NCBI RefSeq assembly: GCF_019049655.1
Contig: NZ_JAFMOX010000065.1
Location: 248,001 to 312,000, forward strand
Length of the DNA: 64,000 bases
Direction: 5' to 3'
Source: Rahnella rivi
Lineage (GTDB): Bacteria; Pseudomonadota; Gammaproteobacteria; Enterobacterales; Enterobacteriaceae
The notes under the pieces are model-generated. The model was not told the DNA's origin, did no database searches, and saw only the letters and a list, made by a program, of their open reading frames with translations. The position numbers and the translations under genes are program-made. Within the stretch, counting starts at the first letter, position 1; every line of letters starts with the position of its first letter. Below are positions 8,432 to 15,470 of the stretch, piece after piece.

Positions 8432-8475
8432 TATAATCAGGCGTTGAAATCGATGACCGGGGCAGGCCGTCCCGG
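8429..8475 (+). promoter_or_regulatory. Extended -10 promoter and leader hairpin of the small-protein operon
   Basis: TGTTATAAT contains an extended -10 element (TATAAT at 8432-8437) with no good -35 box. A CCGGG/CCCGG hairpin (8457-8475) lies in the short leader just before the AAGGAG of the first small gene. Confidence 0.5.
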
Positions 8476-8490
8476 CACAAGGAGCGTGAA

Positions 8491-8577
8491 ATGAAAGCAA
8501 CAGCTTTTTGGTTAATGATGGCAGGCGGTTCCGTAGCGATTGGCTACGTGATGGCGCTGATGATGGAGGTTTTGTAA
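8491..8577 (+). CDS. 28-residue membrane microprotein
   Basis: A 28-codon frame (MKATAFWLMMAGGSVAIGYV then MALMMEVL) preceded by AAGGAG at seven bases. It is almost entirely one hydrophobic helix with GG and GY kinks, consistent with a single-pass inner-membrane microprotein. It is the first of three tandem tiny genes on the plus strand that share one promoter and end at a strong terminator at 9098-9122. I do not recognise a named homologue. Confidence 0.6.
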   Translation: MKATAFWLMMAGGSVAIGYVMALMMEVL

Positions 8578-8617
8578 CGCCCGTTGCAGAACACTATTTT
8601 TCGATGAGGACATATCT

Positions 8618-8728
8618 ATGGCTTTTTACAGCCCCAAACGCATCATCCTCTACACCGCCGCAGCCATCGTGTTGCTGGTTATCATTGGTCTGGTGACTTA
8701 TTTTGGCGTCGGCCACATGGCGCTGTAA
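8618..8728 (+). CDS. 36-residue membrane microprotein
   Basis: A 36-codon frame with GAGGA seven bases before the ATG. A basic N-terminus (MAFYSPKRIILY) is followed by one strongly hydrophobic helix (TAAAIVLLVIIGLVTYF) and a short GVGHMAL tail. The positive-inside rule predicts N-terminus in the cytoplasm. It is the second gene of the tiny-gene set, 40 bases after the first. No family recognised. Confidence 0.6.
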   Translation: MAFYSPKRIILYTAAAIVLLVIIGLVTYFGVGHMAL

Positions 8729-8836
8729 TGCTTTCTCCCCTGCCCTGAGAAAGGAAACGTGGTGATACATCAGGTATCGCCACATAATGCCTGCAACAAA
8801 ACCCCGTATGAACATCACACTCACTGAGAGAAAAAC

Positions 8837-8974
8837 ATGACTTACAAGGGATTAATGGTTGTTGCAGTGGTCATTCTGCTGGCCAGCATCGGTTCAGAAT
8901 CATTGATACAGAAGGGAATTGCGTTAGCGGATGCGAAAATCGACCAGGTCATCGGTTATTACGCAGACAAATAA
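8837..8974 (+). CDS. 45-residue small membrane or exported protein
   Basis: A 45-codon frame, MTYKGLMVVAVVILLASIGS followed by a polar helix (ESLIQKGIALADAKIDQVIGYYADK). The hydrophobic stretch could be a membrane anchor or an uncleaved signal, leaving a 25-residue amphipathic helix outside. The ribosome-binding site (GAGAG) is moderate. It is the third gene of the set, 108 bases after the second and before the terminator at 9098. Function unknown. Confidence 0.55.
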   Translation: MTYKGLMVVAVVILLASIGSESLIQKGIALADAKIDQVIGYYADK

Positions 8975-9097
8975 GGCTTACATCTGCTGGAGTAACCTTA
9001 CCCGGTGATGACAAAACCATACACAGCGTTTGGTATCTTAAATCCATCAAATGTTGTGTGATGTCCCTGTGTAATACCCCTGTAGAACCCTGTTATT

Positions 9098-9122
9098 TTG
9101 CCCGCCGCGTGCGGGCTTTTTT
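9098..9122 (+). terminator. Strong rho-independent terminator of the small-protein operon
   Basis: GCCCGC-CGCGT-GCGGGC stem-loop followed by eight T. The eight-T run is the type seen at sRNA 3' ends, so a short transcript ending here is also possible. Confidence 0.8.
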
Positions 9123-9405
9123 TTGCCCAAAGCTTGACGAAAAGGAGGTCACTGACGTCAATGATGGCGGCTAACGCAGAGCCAGCCAAAGGAGAAAGGG
9201 GATTTGCCGGTGCTTTCCCGGCCGTCATATTATGGCGTAAGCGTCCATCGTACACTCCAACATTACGCAGCCTGAGCATGGCCTGGTCACAACAGAAAAA
9301 ACGACTGACATATTTATTTATCGTTGATTAACGCAGAATCCGATAAATAAAGAAAACCGGCTTTTCTGTTGTGGCTCCCGAAATAATTCTGGAAGCTTAT
9401 AAATA

Positions 9406-9435
9406 ATAAACCCCGGCCTTGGCCAGGGTTTATTT
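9406..9435. terminator. Bidirectional terminator hairpin downstream of the cold-shock gene
   Basis: AATAAACCCCGGCC and GGCCAGGGTTTATT pair with one mismatch around a TT loop and are flanked by A- and T-rich sequence on both sides. It would serve the minus-strand cold-shock gene and any plus-strand readthrough. Confidence 0.65.
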
Positions 9436-9536
9436 TTGTGGTTCAGCATGTCGATATTGAAACAATGATTCCTGTCTGCTCCGGGTTTACCCCATCTTCG
9501 CTATTGCAGGTGATTTGCCTTCAATATCAGGCGACA

Positions 9537-9749
9537 TTACAGAACGACAACGTTACCCGCTGAAGGGCCTTTCTGGCCTTGTTCGATGGTGAACTCAACG
9601 TTCTGACCTTCGTCCAGGGTTTTGAAATCATTGCTCTGGATTGCAGAGAAGTGTACGAACACGTCTTTGCTGCCGTCTGCAGGAGAAATGAAACCGAAAC
9701 CTTTACCAGCGTCAAACCATTTTACTAAACCAGTCATTTTATTAGACAT
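9537..9749 (-). CDS. Cold-shock domain protein, CspA family
   Basis: A 70-residue single cold-shock domain. It has the nucleic-acid-binding motifs KGFGFI (RNP1, residues about 16-21) and VFVHF (RNP2, about 30-34), plus the FTIEQGQKGPSAGNV C-terminus of CspA/CspC/CspE-type RNA chaperones. The sequence most resembles CspC/CspE, but I cannot assign the paralogue. AGAAGG precedes the ATG. It is a single gene with about 375 bases of gene-free sequence upstream, which could hold the long 5' leader seen in this family. Confidence 0.95.
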   Translation of the reverse strand: MSNKMTGLVKWFDAGKGFGFISPADGSKDVFVHFSAIQSNDFKTLDEGQNVEFTIEQGQKGPSAGNVVVL

Positions 9750-10070
9750 AGGAAATACCTTCTTCGTTTTTATTTTATGATGCCATAGGGCAATATAGGT
9801 CTGTTTTTATTTGAAATACTTATGGATGCATCAGAGAAGGAAATTCGTCGGAGAAAGGATTTGCTATATCACTTGAACCAGGAACTGCTTTACTAAAATG
9901 TCTTACATAAATAGGTCTTAACCACAAACCGTTGACGCTATTTACACACAGCAGGATTTATTAAGCAAGCCTTTATTTCATCGCATTTCAATTGATGCTG
10001 ATTATATTTCCGCGGCAAATAACCCGCAGGCCACGAAGGGCGGTGGCTGTAGCCCGAAAATAAAAGAATA
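9750..10070. other. Gene-free leader/promoter region of the cold-shock gene
   Basis: AT-rich sequence upstream of the minus-strand cold-shock gene. I see no coding sequence. A cold-shock leader is plausible, but no cold box was identified with confidence. Confidence 0.4.
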
Positions 10071-10094
10071 AAACCTGCCGGTTAAAACAGGTTT
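10071..10094 (-). terminator. Rho-independent terminator of the DUF1615 lipoprotein gene
   Basis: On the minus strand AAACCTG and CAGGTTT form a stem with a 10-base loop, followed by a T-rich stretch. Confidence 0.55.
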
Positions 10095-10125
10095 AAGACG
10101 ATTCCTCAGGCCCACTTCGCGTTCT

Positions 10126-11235
10126 TTAGCGTGCCGATGCCCGGCGGACGCACTCGGCGCGGCGTCCGTCTACCCGTTTTGCAAACCACGCCGTGGTCAG
10201 CGTGCGGGTAATTTTTGGACTTTCCAGCGTAATCCCCGGCAGGATTTCGCGCGGCTGACGCTTGCCGGTGGTTTTATCTGCCAGCGCAAACACCTGCTTG
10301 TAAAGCTTCGTGTCCTCAAACTCAGGCTGATCCCCCTTCTCCAGCGCCTTGCGGATGGCAGACTGGCTGAGATCCAGACGCTTGCTTAGCGTGCGCACCG
10401 CCAGCTCCGTGCTGCCGGGTTTATCGGTGCCGTAATTGATCAGATCCCCGTCCAGCGCCAGCGGAATGCCCGAGGCCTTACTGACCGCACTCTGGAACGC
10501 GGCGTTGCGACTGGCGTACCAGCCCGCATTGAAATCGGCAAAACGGTAAAGCGGCTGAGAATAATTCGCCGGATAGCCCAGCAAATGTTTCACGCCGAAA
10601 TAGACACCGCCGCGACGGCTGAACACCTCATTACGAATAGAGCCATCGACTTTATACGGATAGCCTTTGGCGTTTTGCTCAGCAAACGCAATGCTGACCT
10701 GCATCGGCCCGCCGGTATGCACCGGATTCAGATTGCCAAACAGCTTCTGCCCCATCGGCACCATATTGATAAAATCATCGAAAATCGCGCTGAGTTGTTT
10801 TTCGGTTTTCACCTTATCCAGCCGCTCGCTGTAAGACTTGCCGTCAGGAGATTTCAACAACAACGCGGTGTGCACCAGGAAATTCGGCACGTGAACCGCG
10901 TCCGCGCGGCGGTCGATCTCTTTCCACGCAATTTTTCCGAGCCCCGGCACCGGCGCGTCCGCGTTGAAATTCGATTCCTGCTGCGCCACGGCCAGCACGG
11001 AGCAAATATTGTCAGTCGTTGCAGGGATGCCCTGCGCTGAAAATGCCGCCGTGATGTCCGTTGCCCAGCCTTTCTTGTCCGGGGCGCCGGAAGGCATAAG
11101 CCGAACGATATCCGCCCTGGTGTCCTGCGGGTTTTTCAGCGGCGCCTCTTCTTTCTTATTCGAGGTACACCCGGCGAGGATCATTATTGCCAGCAGGCCG
11201 AGCGTGCGGGGAACTAAAAATGGCTTATCGTTCAA
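10126..11235 (-). CDS. DUF1615 lipoprotein, lytic-transglycosylase-like
   Basis: The proposed start is the TTG at 11233-11235, preceded by AGGAAAGG at seven bases. It gives a clean lipoprotein signal (MNDKPFLVPRTLGLLAIMIL followed by AGC, lipidated Cys23). A longer in-frame ATG start at 11289 would place 18 polar residues before the signal. The 369-residue product matches the DUF1615 family. The segment SVLAVAQQESNF places Glu87 where lytic transglycosylases have their catalytic Glu. Later motifs include GGPMQVSIAFAE and FADFNAGWYASRNAAFQ, also transglycosylase-like. It is probably an outer-membrane lipoprotein acting on peptidoglycan; the activity is inferred, not shown. Confidence 0.78.
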   Translation of the reverse strand: MNDKPFLVPRTLGLLAIMILAGCTSNKKEEAPLKNPQDTRADIVRLMPSGAPDKKGWATDITAAFSAQGIPATTDNICSVLAVAQQESNFNADAPVPGLGKIAWKEIDRRADAVHVPNFLVHTALLLKSPDGKSYSERLDKVKTEKQLSAIFDDFINMVPMGQKLFGNLNPVHTGGPMQVSIAFAEQNAKGYPYKVDGSIRNEVFSRRGGVYFGVKHLLGYPANYSQPLYRFADFNAGWYASRNAAFQSAVSKASGIPLALDGDLINYGTDKPGSTELAVRTLSKRLDLSQSAIRKALEKGDQPEFEDTKLYKQVFALADKTTGKRQPREILPGITLESPKITRTLTTAWFAKRVDGRRAECVRRASAR

Positions 11236-11374
11236 AGTAATACCTTTCCTGAAGAGGCAGTTATCCGTTAACTCAGGGACGTTAACCAAGATAAGCGCGG
11301 CTTTCTAGTTAAAATTTCATCTTTTTACGCTAAGGTTAATCTTCTGAATATGGAGCAAAAGGAGCAAGGAATCC

Positions 11375-12100
11375 ATGCATTACGCCACCAAAACCTCTCA
11401 CTTTCACCGCGCATTTCTGATGCCTTTTATGCTGCTGATGATGATTTTTGCCGTCAGCGGCTGTGGCGACAAAGAGCCCGCACAGCGCAAAGCGTTTATG
11501 GATTTCCTCCAGTCGCGCATTCTGGATAAACAGGTGCTGGCCGTCCCACAACTGACGGAAGAACAGAAAAAACAGTTCGGTGAATACAGCAAAGATTACG
11601 CGATCATCACAGGTTTCCATCACCAGATGAATACCGAGCTGAACTCCTCGCTGGTGCCGGTATTTGCCGGAATGAACAGCGTGAACAGCGTCAACGCGCT
11701 GGTCGAGCAACGTGATGATTTAAAGAAAATGGCCGACAGCAGCCTGAACTGGAAAGAAAAAATCATCACACTGAGAACGCAGGCCGATACCCAGCACAGT
11801 GCGCTGAAACAGCCGGATGACCTGAAAAAGCTTTACGATCAGGCCTACGATAAAACCGTGGTGAAACCTTCTGAAATCACTGAACAGGTGTTTGATTTAC
11901 TGCCGAAGGTGCTGAATCTCATCGTGGAAAAAGCCGACTTCATCAAAAGCCAGGGCAAAAACGTCACCATTACCGGTAACCGCCTGCAATTTTCTACCCA
12001 AAAACAGCTGGATAAATACAACGCGATTCAGCAGCAGCTGGTGCCGCTCAATGCGCAGCTGATGGAATACAGCCGCCAGATGCAGCAAATGGTACGCTAA
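11375..12100 (+). CDS. DUF3053 lipoprotein, YiaF-like
   Basis: A 241-residue lipoprotein with signal MHYATKTSHFHRAFLMPFML and lipobox AVSGC (Cys30). The mature part aligns by recall with E. coli YiaF: DKEPAQRKAFMDFLQ, LTEEQKKQFGEYSKDYAI, TQHSALKQPDDLKKLYDQAY and the C-terminal YNAIQQQLVPLNAQ. The body is mostly helical, probably coiled-coil. YiaF has no known function. The start is well supported by AAGGAG. A terminator follows within 25 bases. Confidence 0.85.
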   Translation: MHYATKTSHFHRAFLMPFMLLMMIFAVSGCGDKEPAQRKAFMDFLQSRILDKQVLAVPQLTEEQKKQFGEYSKDYAIITGFHHQMNTELNSSLVPVFAGMNSVNSVNALVEQRDDLKKMADSSLNWKEKIITLRTQADTQHSALKQPDDLKKLYDQAYDKTVVKPSEITEQVFDLLPKVLNLIVEKADFIKSQGKNVTITGNRLQFSTQKQLDKYNAIQQQLVPLNAQLMEYSRQMQQMVR

Positions 12101-12120
12101 ACCCGCATTCGTGCACCCTG

Positions 12121-12141
12121 ACCGCCGAAAGGCGGTTTTTT
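12121..12141 (+). terminator. Rho-independent terminator after the YiaF-like gene
   Basis: ACCGCC-GAAA-GGCGGT with a GNRA tetraloop, followed by a six-T tract counting the T that closes the stem. Confidence 0.85.
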
Positions 12142-12191
12142 CATGGCGACGCTTTTGTTATGGTGTGCGGCAATTAACTAAGGAGACACCT

Positions 12192-12464
12192 ATGAGTGAC
12201 GAAATTCTTGCCAAACGCGTGGATCAGCTTGAACGCGTAAACCGTGAACTTCTGGTTCAAATTTCCGCCATGCGTCTGCTGTTCGGCAGCGTCGGTAACG
12301 TGCTGAACGCCAGCCAGGAAAATGCTTTCACCGTCGCCGTCAATCAGGCGCTGGAAGCCAACCGTGCAGACGTCGCCAATCAGACCGATCTGGATGAGGC
12401 CTCACGCAAATTCCGCGAAGACGTCTTCAAATGCACCGAATCTCTGTTGCCGGGAAGCCGTTAA
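12192..12464 (+). CDS. Small cytoplasmic coiled-coil protein of unknown function
   Basis: A 90-residue protein starting MSDEILAKRVDQLERVNREL, with AAGGAG seven bases before the ATG. The N-terminal 30 residues have heptad spacing typical of a short coiled coil. The rest is helical and polar (NAFTVAVNQALEANRADVAN). No signal peptide or known motif. It sits between the YiaF-like terminator and a convergent LysR gene. Function unknown. Confidence 0.65.
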   Translation: MSDEILAKRVDQLERVNRELLVQISAMRLLFGSVGNVLNASQENAFTVAVNQALEANRADVANQTDLDEASRKFREDVFKCTESLLPGSR

Positions 12465-12534
12465 TTCCCCATGCACAGTCAGGGCTCAACGCAAACTTGG
12501 GCCTTTTGATTTTCCCCCACGCTTCTCCGCCCGC

Positions 12535-13443
12535 TTAGTTGGGACACATCAGCGCCAGCTCAGGGCTTTCCGGAAATACCCGTTCACTGAGAAAATCGAT
12601 TAACACCCGCAACTTTGGCGTCATATAGCCGCCCGATGGCCATAAAATGAAAAAGTCTGCACTGCGTTTAACGTACTGATCCAGCACCGTCACAAGCTGT
12701 CCACGCGCCAATTCCTTACGGATGCTAAAATCCGGCAAACACGCAATACCCAACCCCTGCAGAGCAAAACACTGTCGCGTTTCGATGTTATTGCAAACCA
12801 TCGATACCGGCAGCGTCAGATCCTGATGCGCAGGGAATGGCCACTGCTCAAGCTTTCCGCTGTTGGGAAACCGGAAATGCAGACAACGGTGATTCAGCAA
12901 GTCCTGCGGTTCGCCCGGCACGCCGTGCGCGGCAAAATAGGCCGGAGCGCCGACCAGCAGATGATGAAATGTGCCGAGTTTTCGCATCGAAAGCCGTGAA
13001 TCGGCCATCTGCCCGGTACGCACCACCGCATCAAACCCTTCTTCCACCACATCAACGATACGATCGGTAAAATCTAAATCCAGCTCGATGTCAGGATAGC
13101 GGCGCATAAATTCCCCCAGCACCGGCAACAACAGCGTACTCACCTGCGGCAAACTCAGGCGCAGCCTGCCACGAGGACTTTCTGACAACTGAGATAACTC
13201 ACTTTCCGCCGCTTCGAGCTCAGCGACAATCCGGCGGCTGCGCTCAAGAAACAGCGCACCTTCCGCCGTGAGCGTGACGCTGCGCGTGCTGCGGTGAAAC
13301 AGGCGGACGTTCAGCTTGGTTTCCATCCGGGCGATGCTTTTGCCCACCGCCGACGCCGATACCCCTAATATTCTCCCGGCGGCCACGAAGCTTCGGGTTT
13401 CAGCAACGTGCACAAACACATTAAGGCTACTCAGACTTTCCAC
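12535..13443 (-). CDS. LysR-family transcriptional regulator
   Basis: A 302-residue LysR regulator of the CrgA/AaeR-like branch. The winged HTH is at residues about 1-60 (FVHVAETRSFVAAGRILGVS, AVGKSIARMETKLNVRLFHR, STRSVTLTAEG), followed by the effector-binding domain. The start chosen is the GTG at 13443, with GGAGG five bases upstream; a GTG two codons earlier overlaps that site. The gene diverges from an MFS exporter gene across about 114 bases. It is therefore likely to regulate that transporter and its own promoter. Effector unknown. Confidence 0.87.
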   Translation of the reverse strand: MESLSSLNVFVHVAETRSFVAAGRILGVSASAVGKSIARMETKLNVRLFHRSTRSVTLTAEGALFLERSRRIVAELEAAESELSQLSESPRGRLRLSLPQVSTLLLPVLGEFMRRYPDIELDLDFTDRIVDVVEEGFDAVVRTGQMADSRLSMRKLGTFHHLLVGAPAYFAAHGVPGEPQDLLNHRCLHFRFPNSGKLEQWPFPAHQDLTLPVSMVCNNIETRQCFALQGLGIACLPDFSIRKELARGQLVTVLDQYVKRSADFFILWPSGGYMTPKLRVLIDFLSERVFPESPELALMCPN

Positions 13444-13557
13444 TGCCACCTCCGATTACGGACAACAGAGTCCGCATACACTGGAAATGTACCCTACTTT
13501 TTCCGCACTGAGGAATTCTCTATCGTGATTTCACCTTTTCCGTCACTGAGAGACTCC

Positions 13558-14769
13558 ATGAATTCCACTGCACTGAAATCCCCCCTGCCGCTTTCGGCTT
13601 TACTGGCGATGGCGATGACCGGTTTCATCGGGATCATGACTGAAACCCTGCCCGCCGGTTTATTGCCACAAATCTCTGCCGGCCTTGATATTTCGCAGGC
13701 GATGGCCGGGCAGCTGATCACGCTTTATGCCGCCGGATCTCTGATGGCGGTGATCCCGCTTGCGGCGATGACGCGCGGCTGGAACCGCCGCACCGCGTTA
13801 CTGACCGCGATCCTTGGTTTTCTGGTGTTTAACACCATCACGACAATATCGACAAACTTCATGCTGACGCTGTTTGCCCGCTGGATGGCCGGTGCCGCGG
13901 CCGGTCTGGCGTGGGGATTACTGGCGGGCTATGCACGGCGTATGGTGCCGGTGCACCAGCAGGGACGGGCGCTATCGGTGGCCATGCTGGGCGCACCGGT
14001 GGCGCTGTCGATAGGCGTACCGCTGGGGACGTGGATGGGCACCCTGCTCGGCTGGCGGACGGCATTCGGGGTCATGTCCGCCCTCACGCTGCTGCTGGTG
14101 GTATGGGTAATGCGTAAAGTGCCGGATTATCCGGGGCAGGCAGCCGGGGAACAGCAGTCGCTGCGCCATGTCATCATGATGCCCGGCGTGCGCAGCATAC
14201 TGGCCGTGATCCTTCTGTGGATGCTGACGCACAACCTGCTTTACACCTATATCGTGCCGTTCCTGAAACTCTCCGGTCTGGCCGGACGGGCTGATCAGAT
14301 CCTGCTGGTGTTCGGCATTGGCGCGCTGGCGGGAATTGGCATCACCGGCATGCTGGTGGATAAACGTCTCAGGCACACCCTGCTGACCAGCCTGGCGCTG
14401 TTCGCCCTGATTTCTGTAGGGCTGGCGCTGGACAGCCACTCTCCGTTCATGGTCACGTTGTGCGTTCTGGTCTGGGGGCTGACGTTCGGTGGCGCGGCAA
14501 CGTTACTGCAAACCGCCATCGCGGATGCCACCGGGGAACAGGGGGATATCGCGCAATCGCTGGTGGTCGTATCATGGAACCTGGCGATTGCCGGTGGCGG
14601 TTTATCGGGTGGCATTCTGCTCAACACAACCGGCATTGACGTTTTCCCGTGGGTGATGGTTCTGCTGCTGCTGGCCGGTCTGGGCATCGCGTGGCGCGCA
14701 CGGCAACACGGCTTTAAACCGGGCAGCCGGCATGCACTCATTTGCGCGGATCCGCTCACGAAGGGATAG
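13558..14769 (+). CDS. MFS drug/metabolite efflux transporter (DHA1 type)
   Basis: A 403-residue, 12-helix MFS protein. MTGFIGIMTETLPAGLLPQI near the N-terminus and the loop AAMTRGWNRRTALL followed by the helix GRALSVAMLGAPVALSIGVP (motif C-like) place it in the DHA1 group with YdhP, NepI and arabinose-efflux-type proteins. It probably exports a drug or metabolite by proton antiport. The ATG at 13558 follows GAGA and is preferred over upstream in-frame starts lying inside the divergent LysR gene. Control by that LysR protein is inferred. The cargo is unknown. Confidence 0.82.
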   Translation: MNSTALKSPLPLSALLAMAMTGFIGIMTETLPAGLLPQISAGLDISQAMAGQLITLYAAGSLMAVIPLAAMTRGWNRRTALLTAILGFLVFNTITTISTNFMLTLFARWMAGAAAGLAWGLLAGYARRMVPVHQQGRALSVAMLGAPVALSIGVPLGTWMGTLLGWRTAFGVMSALTLLLVVWVMRKVPDYPGQAAGEQQSLRHVIMMPGVRSILAVILLWMLTHNLLYTYIVPFLKLSGLAGRADQILLVFGIGALAGIGITGMLVDKRLRHTLLTSLALFALISVGLALDSHSPFMVTLCVLVWGLTFGGAATLLQTAIADATGEQGDIAQSLVVVSWNLAIAGGGLSGGILLNTTGIDVFPWVMVLLLLAGLGIAWRARQHGFKPGSRHALICADPLTKG

Positions 14770-14776
14770 GATCAAA

Positions 14777-14821
14777 GTTTCACTTTGTCTGAAAGGGTAT
14801 AATTTCCTAAACCCTTTCAGA
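14777..14821 (+). promoter_or_regulatory. Promoter overlapped by a perfect 11-base inverted repeat
   Basis: TCTGAAAGGGT (14788-14798) and ACCCTTTCAGA (14811-14821) are a perfect inverted repeat with a 12-base centre. A consensus -10 box TATAAT (14798-14803) lies inside it. It may be an operator over the promoter of the small genes at 14899-15182, or a hairpin in the MFS transcript. No T-run follows the second arm, so a terminator is less likely. Confidence 0.45.
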
Positions 14822-14898
14822 ACCAAATGCCTGAAAGTTCCTCAGACGCAGCACTTTCTGATAGAGTAAAAAACAGGCAATGCAAAGACGATGAGACG

Positions 14899-15048
14899 AT
14901 GGAAGCCCATAAAAAAGCCGCTATAATTTTGACTGTACTCACCCTGACAACCTTACTACTGGTGGCTTTTGAGTGGCTCGCCGACCAGTCAGTTCCCGAA
15001 TTAAAGGAACACGTGGTCCACTACATTGACCGGCAAATCACCAGTTAA
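14899..15048 (+). CDS. 49-residue membrane-anchored small protein
   Basis: Starts MEAHKKAAIILTVLTLTTLL, a single N-terminal membrane helix, followed by a short acidic/amphipathic tail (FEWLADQSVPELKEHVVHYI). The frame continues 24 codons further upstream, but those residues are polar and lack a ribosome-binding site. It is 26 bases before yniD and probably co-transcribed with it. No named family recognised. Confidence 0.55.
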   Translation: MEAHKKAAIILTVLTLTTLLLVAFEWLADQSVPELKEHVVHYIDRQITS

Positions 15049-15074
15049 CACGGGCTCAATACAGGGAGGCTCCG

Positions 15075-15182
15075 ATGGTCACAAAAAGGATGATGAGTAA
15101 ACACTGGAAGATGGTCGTCGTGCTGTTGTGCATTTGCGGCGGCCTGCTGTTACTCCGCTGGGCGGCCATGATTTGGGGTTGA
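15075..15182 (+). CDS. yniD: Small membrane protein YniD
   Basis: A 35-residue protein. From memory it matches E. coli YniD in length and in its landmarks: TKR near the start, SKHWKMVVVLL, and the ending LLLLRWAAMIWG. One transmembrane helix follows a basic N-terminus. GGGAGG lies six bases before the ATG. YniD is a verified but functionally uncharacterised small inner-membrane protein. It follows another small membrane protein gene. Confidence 0.8.
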   Translation: MVTKRMMSKHWKMVVVLLCICGGLLLLRWAAMIWG

Positions 15183-15227
15183 GCTTTTATTGTTAGCGAT
15201 ACTATTTTGAGTTAAGTTGACGCCCAT

Positions 15228-15470
15228 ATGAAGACCCCCAAACCACGCCGCCCTCACGGGCGATGGACCTATTACATTATGTACGAAGACATTCTCTGGC
15301 CCTGCCCGGTTCGCTGGGAGTGGGAGAATGGCTATGGCGGCTGGCTGCCGTTTTACTATTCCCCGACGCTTGAGTTTGTTGCCGGTGACCCGCTGAAAGC
15401 GACCAAAGTGCCCGCTTCCAAAACGCGGGCCACGGTCAAAACCCTCAAAACACCGCAATACGAATACTGA
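15228..15470 (+). CDS. Hypothetical 80-residue protein
   Basis: An 80-residue basic, aromatic-rich protein (PHGRWTYYIMYEDILWPCPV then RWEWENGYGGWLPFYYSP) with a Lys/Thr-rich tail. No signal peptide, membrane helix or motif recognised. Its TGA stop is immediately adjacent to the recD stop on the other strand (15470/15471, no gap). The ribosome-binding site is weak. The Trp/Tyr content and lack of low-complexity sequence make it a plausible real gene. Confidence 0.5.
   Translation: MKTPKPRRPHGRWTYYIMYEDILWPCPVRWEWENGYGGWLPFYYSPTLEFVAGDPLKATKVPASKTRATVKTLKTPQYEY

Larger units (their letters stand above)
8975..9536. other. Intergenic region with two terminators and no firm gene
   Basis: It holds the terminator of the small-protein operon (9098-9122) and a second, probably bidirectional hairpin (9406-9434). 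A 56-codon frame at 9161-9331 has AAGGAGG 12 bases before its ATG, but its product looks random, so it is not called. Confidence 0.45.

Noticed and set aside
9161..9331. 56-codon frame with AAGGAGG upstream
   Set aside because: Spacing to the ATG is 12 bases and the product is not protein-like (mixed basic, no pattern); left out of the gene list.
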